Of a DNA stretch of 20,000 nucleotides, positions 9,340-19,660 are shown one piece after another. The position numbers and the translations under genes were made by a program. This DNA comes from Sphaeroforma sirkka (lineage: Eukaryota > Opisthokonta > Ichthyosporea > Ichthyophonida), in the NCBI GenBank assembly GCA_001586965.3, contig LUCW03000498.1, forward strand, positions 1-20,000. Reading direction: 5' to 3'. Within the stretch, counting starts at the first letter, position 1; each line of letters starts with the position of its first letter. Below the pieces are notes generated by a model, which saw only the letters and a list, made by a program, of their open reading frames with translations, was not told the origin of the DNA and did no database searches.

Positions 9340-9925
9340 TTGACGTCTTTTGAACAGTTCGTGTTTTTTTTTATATGTGCTGCGTTATATGCGTGCTAAA
9401 ATGGCCAAAGCAGCAGACGAGTTTGGAATTAGTGAGTCCACTGCAAGAAGATTGTACCCAGCTTGGGTATATGCATGTGCTGATATACTTGATCGTATAA
9501 TGCTATTCTGTTCGGCAGCTCAGGGCAAAGCTGTTCTTGCCCAAGAACAAAGACTGCTTTAGGTACAAGAGACAGTGCTAAATACATCGGAGACACCACA
9601 GAGCGAATAGTGAAAGATCTGTATGCGCAGTGCCCATCATTGCATATCGCATCACATTTCGATTATAAAAAAACATAAAACAATGAAGCATAACGTCATC
9701 ACTGATACAGCATCGTACATCTGCTACGTATCTCCTGGCTTCCCAGGCGCTGCCACCGACAATGGTATACACTCGTTCATGAGGTATGATGCTATGCTTA
9801 AAAGTGATAAGATACCAGTTCTATACATGTATGATAAAGGTCTAACGGATAGGTATGAATTGAAAAGGAATAATGTTTTCGTTGTGACCCCGAGAAAAAA
9901 AACAGTACAACCAAATTGTCTTTGA
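9340..9925 (+). pseudogene. DDE_Tnp_4-like transposase core, frameshifted
   Basis: The helix-turn-helix (AADEFGISESTARRLYPAWV) precedes the RNase H-fold blocks. The first Asp is in GDTTE, followed after about 20 residues by DYKKHKTMK, as in the family's S-x-YK-x-H-x-T-x-K signature, then YVSPGFPGAATD and YMYDKGL with the second Asp. At least two single-frame shifts sit in homopolymers, and a stop at 9560 ends the HTH frame. The element therefore cannot make transposase now. Confidence 0.7.
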
Positions 9926-9970
9926 ACGAAGACGTACTGTTGCCTATCGCAACGTAGCGCGCGAGAGGTG

Positions 9971-10847
9971 TGTAGAAACACGGCCTCCGGTCAGTCGAAA
10001 ATATCACGATCAATTGAGATATTACATTGGTTTTTATTTGTATTTTAAATAATTTAATACAAGATCTTTTTCCAATATTTTCAGTGTTCTAAATTGACTT
10101 TGATGGCTCCAATAGCCTGAGTATTTGGTATGACTCATCTACTTGGACCATTGAGATAATACATTGGTTTTTATTTGTATTTTAAATAATTTAGTACAAG
10201 CTCTTTTTCCAATATTTACAAAGTGTTCTAAATTCACTTTGATGGCTCCAATAGCCTGAGTATTTGGTATGACTCATCTACTTGGACCATTGAGATAATA
10301 CATTGGTTTTTTATTTGTATTTTTAAATAATTTAGTACAAGCTCTTTTTTCCAATATTTACAAAGTGTTCTAAATTCACTTTGATGGCTCCAATAGCCTG
10401 AGTATTTGATATGACTCATCTACTTGGACCTATTTGAGACATTAGTAGATGTAGGGATATTATAAACTAAATTTTATAATCTCCGAACTACTACTTATAG
10501 ATTTTGGTCCTCCCGCCAATCTCCAATATCCAATAAGTCTTTTTTCTTTTTTTTAACTTTTCTTCAGATGGAACTTTATTTATATCAGCTAATGTATTAA
10601 CGTGACTTACGTTATTATGTCTATTTACAAATTAGGCAAGTGGTCATGAACATTTAGTACTTCTAGTGAAAATTATTCAATAAAGAACAGCTAGAGGTAC
10701 GCCCTGTGTGATCGAGGATATTTAGGCTCTTAACAAGAGGCAGTCCCGATCATTCTTACACAAGCTACCACTGCTAAATCCTAACTGACTAAATTGTATT
10801 TTAGTTTAATATAGTTTGAAACCTAGTAATTTCCATCGAAGTTTACA
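9971..10847 (+). repeat. 5' LTR
   Basis: An 877-base LTR (TG...CA). It contains three tandem copies of a ~138-base unit (10014-10150, 10151-10289, 10290-10430), each beginning TTGAGATA and ending CTACTTGGACC. The 3' LTR has only one. The remainder matches the 3' LTR closely. Confidence 0.88.
10014..10430 (+). repeat. Triplicated 138-base unit inside the 5' LTR
   Basis: Three near-identical copies of 137, 139 and about 141 bases, differing mainly in homopolymer lengths and a few substitutions. Each carries TTTTTCCAATATTT and GATGGCTCCAATAGCCTGAG. It is in the left part of the LTR, where promoter and enhancer sequence usually lies. Confidence 0.92.
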
Positions 10848-11002
10848 TATTTTTCAGTTAAATAGTAGTTACAGTAGTGTACTGCTTCTAGACTGTCTGA
10901 CATCGATTTACTATCCAGCAAATACTATGGCTAAGGGTACTTCTAAAGGCAAGGAGAGCTAGCTCTAAGCCTGATAAGCCTGCCGAGGTTCCTGAGGTCC
11001 CT

Positions 11003-12960
11003 GTGGAAACACCTAGCCTGTCTGGAGTTGAGCCTGCCGAGGATACTGTTGGGGAAGCAAATTCTGAGGTTGGTACAGAGGATTATTCTGAGGATGACTC
11101 GTCGGATCCTAAAGCCTTGGAAGAAGAGGTATCTACTACTGCGGAAAGGCTCGCCAGCGTCCGTGTATCACCTAGGAGTGAAGCTCAGGACCCCAGCTTG
11201 CCCCCTGACCACGTGCCGTCAAATATTGAGGATAAACGTCGAAAGGCTGAAAAATTCGTGGATACGAATGTCGGGGGCATTATAACTCCACATCTAAAGG
11301 ACACTCCAGCACAAATCCGGAGTGAAAAGGAAGTATTGGACCTGTCCGAAAATTTCGGTTTTGCCATCGATGGAGAAGCCATTCCATTCAGCTCAAATCT
11401 TGGGGCCGAAGCTGAGGACGCCATAACTCGACAACGAGTGGTTGGATCCTCTCAATCTCGACGCCAATTGAACCGCACTGAAGCGCTCTTGAAGGAGCTA
11501 GCGGCAGCAGCAGTTGTGGACTCCTCTATCGTGTCCCACTTGGTTGATATTCTTCGTATACCGCAGAAGAAGAAAAATTCGGGCCGAGTTTCGAACCCGA
11601 GACCTACTAGTTTACCAGCCATTATGTTTACTACGAAGCCAGTTACCACTGGCGAGAGAAAAAATATTTCAAATTTTAATCTCTATAGCTCTGATGCTAC
11701 CATTGACCATCCTCTTGACAAACCTAACCCTGTCAGAGGATATGATCGTATGGAGCTCGATGAGGCTTACCATCCTCGTAATATCGACCCTCATTTGCCA
11801 ACTAACCCTGGTAATCACGATTTTGGCAATCGCTACACCAGTACCTCGTTAGATAGTTCCCGCTCTAATTCTGAGGATGAGGAAGTGAGAACCAGACATA
11901 CTCGTCTCAGGCTATTACGCTCTGGTATGCAAGTCTTTGAGGACCGTCTATTGAATGACTCTGACCTTGACGATAGGAAAGCGGATAACATTCGCTATCT
12001 AATCGATAACAAGAGAAAGGAAATAGACACCATCTTGGCACTAGCAGCCCGTAGCACTGAGCATGAGCCTCGTGAACACTTAGAACCAAGCTTTACAAAG
12101 CAGCTAGGTAACGCGCAGGCTGAGGTCGATTTCTCTACGAATGAGAGTACAGTGGAGACACTGAAGGCCTTCGACCAACTTAAGGAGTCTGCCAGCCTTA
12201 GGGATAAGCAGATGATGAATGCCTTTATTCATTTCTGTGAGCCAGGTGAATGGCGAACTATCTTAAAGGCTCATGAGCCCAACTGGAAAGCCCTACCCTG
12301 GCACCAGTTGCGTGATAATATACTTAACACCTTTTTTTTGAAGATGCACGTGACCGTGAACTTCTAGAGTCTCGCAAGTTCTTTGCGAACGATACCACTA
12401 TTCGAGGTGCTCTAGCTCATATGACACATATGAATACTCGGATGGGTGGTCGTACCTATACTGGCGAATATTTATTAATTTGTCAGATGATGGAGACTCT
12501 GGGAGCTAACCTCTTTAAGAAAGTCAATGATGACATCATCGCCTATGGTGATTTGCGATCTATGCCTTGGTCTGTCTTTGAGAAGATAGTACACAAGCAT
12601 ACCAATTCCTCTACTAGAGTACTTAGTACCACGAGCTACACCCAGCCCACTAAGCGAAACGCAGTAGAGACTAATACTGCGCGTAGTACTAAGAAACCTC
12701 GCACTACTACTGGAGGGGGTACTGGCTCTACTTCTACCGAACCGAAAGGTGATAAGAAGGTGAGAGCGCCTTGCAAGAAGTGTGGTTACAACCTCACAAA
12801 ACGTATTGGCAAGTGGAATGGTAGACACGACCCTGTTAAGTGTGCACCAGGCAAGCCAGATTTTGGACACTATATGAAAGAGTGTGCTACTTGCAAGGGT
12901 ACTAACGGTTGGCACAAAGACGATTGCAAGGACTTACCAGACGTCCAAGTTAAGCACTGA
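11003..12960 (+). pseudogene. gag-like region of the LTR element
   Basis: The region has an acidic N-terminal part, a central capsid-like helical stretch (about 12100-12600) and a C-terminal Cys/His-rich part (12767-12930) with CKKC, HDPVKC and CATCKGTNGWHKDDC. The last resembles a nucleocapsid zinc knuckle, with spacing C-x2-C-x6-H-x3-C unlike the standard x4/x4. It lies directly downstream of the 5' LTR leader, on the same strand, as expected for gag. The region is a fossil and is broken. Confidence 0.7.
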
Positions 12961-13040
12961 CAGTACCATATGTGCGCACTAGAGCAAGATTATGAGAAAA
13001 TGTTCAATAAAATCTATACCAAAGGAGATGAACGTATCTT

Positions 13041-13754
13041 TCAAACAGTTTTCGTAAATAGAGAAAAAGTTATGGCATATTGATCGACCGCTAAGAGAGC
13101 TAAGTTAACTGGGGTTGCATCATAATTGATTTCAATTAGACCCTGTTTTAACCAATCTTCGATTTGGGTTTTGACAACGTCTTTGTGTCTCCAACTCACG
13201 TAGTTATGTGAAGGACACTTTAACTTAGAGAAGTCGACGTTTGTTAAGTCAAGTCTAACGTACCCATTAGAGAACTTAAACATACACCAGTCAGTTATTG
13301 CAATCTTCCTGTTTTGTATAATTAAGTCCATAATTATATCGGTGAAGTGCGGAATTATATCCTTTGCTTCACCTTCCGGAGGTTTAGGTATCTTTAACAT
13401 ATTATTATCTGACTGATCTTTATTCGGGTCTAGCCCATTAGGCAGACCAGTGAGTGTTATACCTAAACTGAGAAGATCAGTCATACCTATAATTAAATCG
13501 TATTTCTGAGACATGTCAGTAACGATTAGGTGAGTCTTCACTTCTCTTCTATCTGACAGCATTATGTGTGCATAGTCAATGGCTTGTTCGCAAGTAGTAA
13601 CTTTGCCATTTCCCAAGATTAAATCAGTTGTTTCGTTATGGACAGCCATATCTGTAGCGTAGGCTACTCGGCATGAGATAGCAGAGACTTCAGCCCCTGG
13701 ATCAAATAGTGCCATAGAGTACAACATGAGTCTTGAACTCGTACATATATGCAC
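13041..13754 (-). pseudogene. Protease-to-RT-start fragment of pol, opposite orientation
   Basis: ALFDPGAEVSAIS resembles the retropepsin D-S/T-G-A active site, and DLIIGMTDLLSLGITL the second conserved retropepsin block (I-I/L-G-x-D). Further on, WLKQGLIEINYDATPVNLAL matches the opening of Ty3/gypsy reverse transcriptases (LLKQGIIEPS.SP). The fragment reads on the minus strand while the LTRs and gag read plus. It is a fossil of the pol polyprotein. Confidence 0.72.
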
Positions 13755-13863
13755 ATACTTACTCGATAAGTCATGACCGAAACCGTTTTTACTTTGGTTT
13801 TCGCTTTACCAACTAGATCGTATCTTAACGTACGTTCGTAGTTCTAAAAGCTACTGGGGGCTA

Positions 13864-14458
13864 TGTAGAAATACGGCCTCCGGTCAGTCTAAAATATCAA
13901 GATCAATTGAGATAATACATTGGTTTTTATTTGTATTTTAAATAATTTAGTACAAGCTCTTTTTCCAATATTTCCAAAGTGTTCTAAATTCACTTTGATG
14001 GCTCCAATAGCCTGAGTATTTGGTATGACTCATCTACTTGGACCTATTTGAGACATTAGTAGATGTAGGATATTATAAACTAAATTTTATAATCTCCGAA
14101 CTACTACTTATAGATTTTGGTCCTCCCGCCAATCTCCAATATCCAATAAGTCTTTTTCTTTTTTTAACTTTTCTTCAGATGGAACTTTATTTATATCAGC
14201 TAATGTATTAACGTGACTTACGTTATTATGTCTATTTACAAATTAGGCAAGTGGTCATGAACACTTAGTACTTCTAGTGAAAATTATTCAATAAAGAACA
14301 GCTAGAGGTACGCCCTGTGTGATCGAGGATATTTAGGCTCTTAACAAGAGGCAGTCCCGATCATTCTTACACAAGCTACCACTGCTAAATCCTAACTGAC
14401 TAAATTGTATTTTAGTTTAATATAGTTTGGAACCTAGTAATTTCCATCGAAGTTTACA
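13864..14458 (+). repeat. 3' LTR
   Basis: A 595-base LTR, same orientation as the 5' LTR, with one copy of the ~138-base unit (13907-14044). A short G-run (CTGGGGGCTA, 13853-13862) directly before it could be a remnant polypurine tract. Confidence 0.88.
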
Positions 14459-15512
14459 ACCCTTATCGACGATAAAGCGTTAGAAGTTAGAACTGAGATT
14501 CTAAATGTTAAAAAAAAACTGGACTGTCTGATGAGACTTATCTCACTTATGTAAATAAGACAGATGAGAGTTAAATATGAGAGTGATATGAGACTATCTG
14601 TCACTGACAAATCAAAAGTCAAAAGTCAAAAGTTAAAAAACTAAAAACTGTAATATCAACCGTGTTTATCTCTGATTTGAAACAATGCTGGTATTTTAAG
14701 TACCGAACTTTCGGGGAATGTTTCTTGGCGTTAATAAGAGTGTGAGAACTTCTAAGTGTGGGCGATGGCATTTAAATTTGAAACCTAATAAGTTCGGAAA
14801 GTGCTAGGTTGTAAAGTGCAGTTTGTTGGCGTACGGCCGCGCCGGCTCGAAAGAAGAGGAGGTTGGTAGATGATTAGTACTTTGCAAACCGAAGTGCGGG
14901 ATAATATGAACTGGAGGTTGGCAGATCACGATATGATTAGTGAATGTTGAATGGACTTGCAGGCTCAAAACTAAGGGGATACGCGATATGATTCGTGAAT
15001 GTTGAATGGACTTGCAGGCTCGAAATTGAGGATATACACGATATGATTGGCGGCAGGGTTCTCAAGAAATCCTTCGGGAATAGCATAAAAACGAGGTACA
15101 GTTCATTCAAGGAGTTCATTCTGCTAAGGTAGTCGTTTATTCAACAATCAATAATAAGCAATCAAAGAAATATACTAAGTTCACCGTAACATAGTGTTTG
15201 AGTCGATCTAAGATTACAAAACTGTGAAAACTGAAACATAGTGGTTGTGTGGCTGGCTACCTGACTGGAGTCACACTGAGTCGCTGACTAAGGGGCCTGA
15301 CCACCTGAGGGCCTTTATATATAAGGAGTTAAGGACCCTCTGACATTCAGTGCTGAACTGTTGACACTTGACACAAGTTGGCACTTGACAGTGCTGACTA
15401 CTGACTGCTGATTGCTGATGGCTGACAGTCTGACACACAAGTCTGTGAAGTCACAAACTTACAACAACTTCACTTCCACTCTATCAATTATTTATAACAA
15501 ATTATTATATGA
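14459..15512. other. Non-coding region with short repeats and a TATA-like word
   Basis: No domain-like peptide was seen. Contents are AAAAGTC repeats near 14617-14645, a 55-base triplicate (14929-15093), TGACT/CTGAC-rich simple DNA at 15250-15440, and TATATATAA at 15316-15324 followed about 25 bases on by CATTCAGTG. The last two could be a promoter or part of a solo LTR, but nothing downstream confirms a transcript. Confidence 0.5.
14929..15093. repeat. 55-base tandem repeat, about 2.3 copies
   Basis: Copies start at CGATATGATT at 14929, 14984 and 15039, exactly 55 bases apart. The shared core is GTGAATGTTGAATGGACTTG then CAGGCTC. The third copy is recognisable only over its first bases. Confidence 0.85.
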
Positions 15513-16015
15513 CCTGGTTTCAGACATGGTCGGAAAGGTTGCCAACATATCGGAAATGTTTTAAACCTTCAAAACTTCCGACATGTCGGAAAAGGTGGTC
15601 TGAAAGTAGTTTCAGACCATCCGTTTTACAGGCGTCCACAATCATTTCAACACTTGCTGACTTGCATACATATCATTGTAAAATTATTTTTTTTAAATGT
15701 TGCATGCTTTTGTCGCAAAACTTGATATTCTTTATTGTTTCAGCACTGTCATTTTTTAAAAACATAGTAGCCAGTGCACGTTAGAGACGTATTTTTAAAA
15801 ACAATACACAGGCGTAACATTGTTACGACAATCATTATTCCTGTATTTATTAGGCGTCAATTATGGTATCTGAAAATATTGGTCGGTAGCTCCAGTGACC
15901 AGCGGACCAGCACCCACCCTCCAGGCAACCAGACTATAAATATATAACGTCAAATACTTACCGACATGTCGGAAAGGTTTTAATATTTTCCGACACGTCA
16001 GAATCTGAAACCAGG
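15513..16015. mobile_element. MITE-like non-autonomous DNA element
   Basis: The 12-base ends CCTGGTTTCAGA (15513-15524) and TCTGAAACCAGG (16004-16015) are perfect inverted repeats, with looser similarity inward. Subterminal TCGGAAA/TTTCCGA words recur in both orientations, including palindromes TTCCGACATGTCGGAA (15576-15591) and CCGACATGTCGG (15961-15972), plus a 9-bp hairpin GGTCTGAAA/TTTCAGACC (15597-15618). No ORF codes for a transposase. Terminal inverted repeats with clustered subterminal motifs are typical of MITEs. No target duplication could be recognised, so the family is open. Confidence 0.62.
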
Positions 16016-17270
16016 CTAGCCCTCTAAATATTTTAAAAGAAACATAGAAATAGACTAATAGAAGATTCTGAGGGGTATGGGCCTATGGCGCTATGCACAA
16101 ATTCACCCCTCACAGGTCACGACTCACCTCTCGACTGACTCTCGACTTACTAATCACGACTAGCGACTTGCGAGTCACAAATTGTCGTACAAATACAAAT
16201 ACATTTTTTTGTCTCTTAAGTCTTCAACAGGCAACAAGCCACTAACGAATAAGCGGCAATAAAACAACTCGTAAAATTCAAGAAATCAAGGTTTTTTGTT
16301 TTTGTTTTTTAAATAAAAACACAAACAAGGACTGAGGCTCTGAGTGGCCCGGGCCTGGCCCCGGGGTCTGCCTCTTGATGTTTGTGTGAGACTATGAGGC
16401 CTACCGCCTGAGACTGAGAGTCTGAGACTCGCCTGAGGCCATGAGCCAAAGCACAATGCGTAGTCGTCACAACTCACAACTGAAACGCTCAAATCTCATT
16501 TGATTGTCTATTCTCAATTTAATGGCCCAGCGTGAGTGTAGTTTCCAAAAAAAAAAAAAACTTGTACATACGTTGATTGTCCTAAATATAAGTTATAACT
16601 TTTTTATCTATAAAAAAGTTAACATTTGTATTTTTAAAAAGTTGGAACTATATATTCCGTACCCCTACATCTGAAGCTTATTAGCCCTGACTCCCTGAGC
16701 CTTGAGCCCTGAGGGCTGAAGCAGTGAAGGCTGAAGCTCTGAGCTGTGAGCGGCCTGAGGCGGCTAAAACCAGTCAGATCAGTCAGACCAGTTACTGAGA
16801 CTCTAATGCTGAGATGTCTCACTGAACTTTTATGAAGTCTAAATTTTAAAGTCTACTCTGAGCTTTGAGTTCGTCTCAGACTCTCAGACTCTCAGTCCGC
16901 ACGTTTCAACCGTTTTATTGTCGATTCACATTCCTTCAGTCACACACACATGTGAAATTGTGAATGAAGTGTGTGAGCAGGAACAATGCTTCAAACTCTG
17001 ACGAATCAAGTTACAGTTCTAATCGCAGGTTTTAACCCCTCTTGGATTTATCACCAATAGTTATGTTCGAATAGTCTTTCAAATATTTATAAGATATTGT
17101 TGTCTTTTTTTGTTGTGTATTGAATTGTTTTTACAAAATAAATATACATAATAAAAACATCAAGCACCAGTCGATCAGCGTCATAGAGATCGGTGTCAAT
17201 TGTGATTTGTGAAGTAAAAACTTTAATTCTTCAGAGTTCAGACTTGTCTTGTATTACTTATTTTTTAAAA
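16016..17270. other. Simple CTGAG/GACTC-rich non-coding DNA
   Basis: There are long patches of CTGAG, GACTGA and CTCGACT words (16060-16180, 16327-16460, 16680-16900) between AT-rich, homopolymer-rich stretches. Frames in them are low-complexity and have no recognisable domains. Confidence 0.5.
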
Positions 17271-17402
17271 ACAAAAGCCTGGATAAAGCCATTGGACTGG
17301 CCCGGAAATTCGGAAGGAGTGTACACTTTTTGAAACAAAAGCCTGTATAAAGCCATTGGACATTTCACATTTGGACTGGCCCGGAACTTCGGAAGGAGTG
17401 TA
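17271..17402. repeat. Imperfect tandem duplication
   Basis: Copy 1 (17271-17322) and copy 2 (17335-17402) share ACAAAAGCCTG, ATAAAGCCATTGGA, CTGGCCCGGAA and TTCGGAAGGAGTGTA in order. Copy 2 carries about 15 extra bases (CATTTCACATTTGGA). The palindrome GTACAGTACTGTAC follows at 17415-17428. Confidence 0.85.
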
Positions 17403-17957
17403 AATATTTACACAGTACAGTACTGTACAGTTAAATGTACAGTTGTACATTGTACACTGTACACTAAACCGTTTTTCAAGGATTCTTCTTTAGAACGTAT
17501 TACTGGCTCGCATTCAAAATTCGGTAGTATTTCCTCAGTGACAGTGGTTCAGTACTTGAGATCTGACGTACCGGTAGATGTAATTTTGCTCTATCAGATG
17601 GACAATATGGCCTTGTGGCATGTTCTCACTATACTCTAGAGTACTTTTGTTTTTAAAAAATCGAAAGAGATAAAAATCGCAAGTGTTATCACTTTCAAAT
17701 TGATCAATTTATCAGTTATCAGTTTATCACCTGCCCTATTTTTTTTTTAAAAGGCTGTCAAGTGTAAGTCCATGGGACAGCCAATTGTGTACGAGGTTCC
17801 TCCTGTAACCGACTACTAGAGTCATCGCGTATTAGTGATCAGACGTTATCAAAACAATACAAAAAATGGAGTTTTTATAAGACTGCGACCACTACGACTG
17901 CGATCGGGTTTTGCGACCACCACATATGACTGCGATTTTCGTCTGCGTCAACTAAGG

Positions 17958-18123
17958 CTGAAGCTCTCGCCTGTGACCACTGAGTCTGAAGCTCTCGCCT
18001 ACTACCGCTAAACCTGCCGCTCTCGCCTGCGACTCGTCTCAAGTCTGAGGCTCTGTGCGACCACTAAACTTGATGCTCTCGCCTGCGACCCGTTTTATGT
18101 CTGGCGCTTTTACGTGCGACTCT
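17958..18123. repeat. Decayed ~30-base minisatellite
   Basis: Six diverged units start near 17958, 17986, 18014, 18045, 18071 and 18101. Each is built as CTGAAGCTCTCGCCT then GYGACCACT-like sequence. They end directly at the telomere-like block at 18124. Confidence 0.7.
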
Positions 18124-18143
18124 AGGGTTTTAGGGTTTTAGGG
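18124..18143 (+). repeat. Interstitial telomere-like TTTTAGGG block
   Basis: AGGGTTTTAGGGTTTTAGGG, i.e. two and a half TTTTAGGG units, between the minisatellite and the TA-rich microsatellite region. Similar words occur at 1034, 1085, 1841 and 9103. Confidence 0.75.
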
Positions 18144-18205
18144 GTATAAACATGGACATATATCATAGCCCCCTGAGAAGAAAGAGATCAGTTGATTATT
18201 CAGGG

Positions 18206-18500
18206 GCTATGCATATATACATACATACATATACACCTATATACATATATGCGTATATACATATATACATATATATATATTCGTGTATACAAATATTTAA
18301 ATATGTATATACATAAATATACATGCATTTACATACATATACATATCCATATACGCATATACATATATACAAATATACATATACATGTGCAATATATATA
18401 AACATATACACATCCATATAAATATTGTACACACACACATATATATATATATATGTATATATATATATCCATATACATGGGACGTACATACATATACATG
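18206..18500. repeat. ATACAT/TATATA-rich microsatellite
   Basis: Interrupted TATACATA, ACATATAC and (TA)n runs. All long frames through it are products of the repeat. Confidence 0.9.
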
Positions 18501-18559
18501 CGTACATACATGTATATGCATGCAACGTAAACGTGTGCATGCATGCGTGTGCATGGCAA

Positions 18560-19435
18560 TAATATACACAACCAATAATATACAGCCATAATATAATAAT
18601 AGCAATCAATATTAATATAATAATGTACCAGTAATAATAAGCAATATCAATATGTAATAATAACAATATAATATATATATAATAATATAACAATACAACA
18701 ATAATAACAATAATAACAATACATATAATATATGTATTAATAATAATATTAATAATAATAATAATTGCCAATAATACATGTACATGCCAATAATAACAAC
18801 CAGCCAATAATAATAAGCAGCAATAATAAGCCAATGGTCATGTCAATAATAATAATATATAATAAATGATATGTGCCAATGGCTGTCACATAACCAACAT
18901 AGCCATTAACAACAATAATGCCAATGTGTATAACAATAATCAACATGTAATAATAATGTTGTCAATGACAATGTGTGGCAACATGCCAATGACAATTATG
19001 CATGTGTGACATGTCAGCAATAATGATGATATTGTGATTGCCAATGATATTAACACATGCCAATCTGGCTGTGCATATACGTATGTCATGGCCAACATCA
19101 ATGTCAATGTGTGGCCAGCCACATAAGCCAGCAATAATTGTGTATGTTGCCATTGCAATATTGGCAACCATAATACAACAAACAATTACAACATATTATG
19201 TCATGTGTTGGCCAATTGTCAGCCATTACCAATATGATGCAACCATGCAATGTACATATTGACACATGTAACACACAATACACATACAACATCATTGTAA
19301 CCAATAACCAATACAGCCATGTCATTGGCCAATAACATCATAATAATATAATTGTTATTACAACAATAACCAATGTGTACCATGGCATACAATGTTGTGG
19401 CATATGGCAATGCATAATGTTCTTGACACAACAAT
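18560..19435. repeat. Cryptically simple AATAAT/CCAAT-rich segment
   Basis: About 875 bases made from very few words: CAATAATA, GCCAATG, ATGTGTGGC, AACATG. At least 15 CCAAT words occur on the plus strand. CG dinucleotides and purine or pyrimidine runs are almost absent. There is no fixed period and no credible protein. It reads as a heavily scrambled simple repeat. Confidence 0.7.

Positions 19436-19660
<225 letters not shown>

Larger units (their letters stand above)
8219..9970 (+). mobile_element. THAP-HTH-DDE DNA transposon relic (ISL2EU/Harbinger-like)
   Basis: Successive pieces in different plus-strand frames match the parts of a DDE_Tnp_4 transposase in the right order. They are a THAP-like finger (8219-8689 and 8769-8915), a linker with stops, the HTH_Tnp_4-like block LTSFEQFVFF / KAADEFGISESTARRLYPAW (9340-9562), the first catalytic region GDTTERIVKDL (Asp at 9592), YKKHKTMKHNVITD to GFPGAATDNGI, the second Asp in MYDKGL (9833), and RRRTVAYRNVARERC with the likely catalytic Glu at 9963. 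Frameshifts are evident in the T-run near 9362-9370 and the A-run at 9667-9673, and another lies before 9918. No terminal inverted repeats were identified. THAP plus this DDE type occurs in ISL2EU-like elements, but the exact superfamily is uncertain. The 5' LTR of the next element begins six bases after the last Glu codon. Confidence 0.72.
9971..14458 (+). mobile_element. LTR retrotransposon fossil, Ty3/gypsy-like, rearranged
   Basis: Two direct LTRs (9971-10847 and 13864-14458), both starting TGTAGAAA and ending TTTACA, bracket about 3 kb. The interior holds a gag region on the plus strand and a protease-to-RT-start fragment on the minus strand. The protease directly followed by the RT start places the pol fragment with Ty3/gypsy-type elements. 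Apart from repeat copy number, the LTRs differ at only one or two sites per hundred by eye, except for a slightly more diverged first 60 bases, which suggests a fairly recent insertion. The element is broken, with several breaks, and no target-site duplication is visible at the outer edges. The left end abuts the transposase relic. Confidence 0.85.

Noticed and set aside
10234-10419. 61-residue minus-strand ORF
   Set aside because: It is a translation of the tandem unit in the LTR.
15311-15360. TATATATAA and initiator-like word as a host promoter
   Set aside because: No gene follows in the expected direction and the area is simple-sequence DNA; kept only as a note in the regional entry.
18196-18834. 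212-residue and overlapping ORFs rich in Ile, Tyr and Cys
   Set aside because: They are read-throughs of TA- and ACAT-type microsatellite; such repeats lack stops in some frames.
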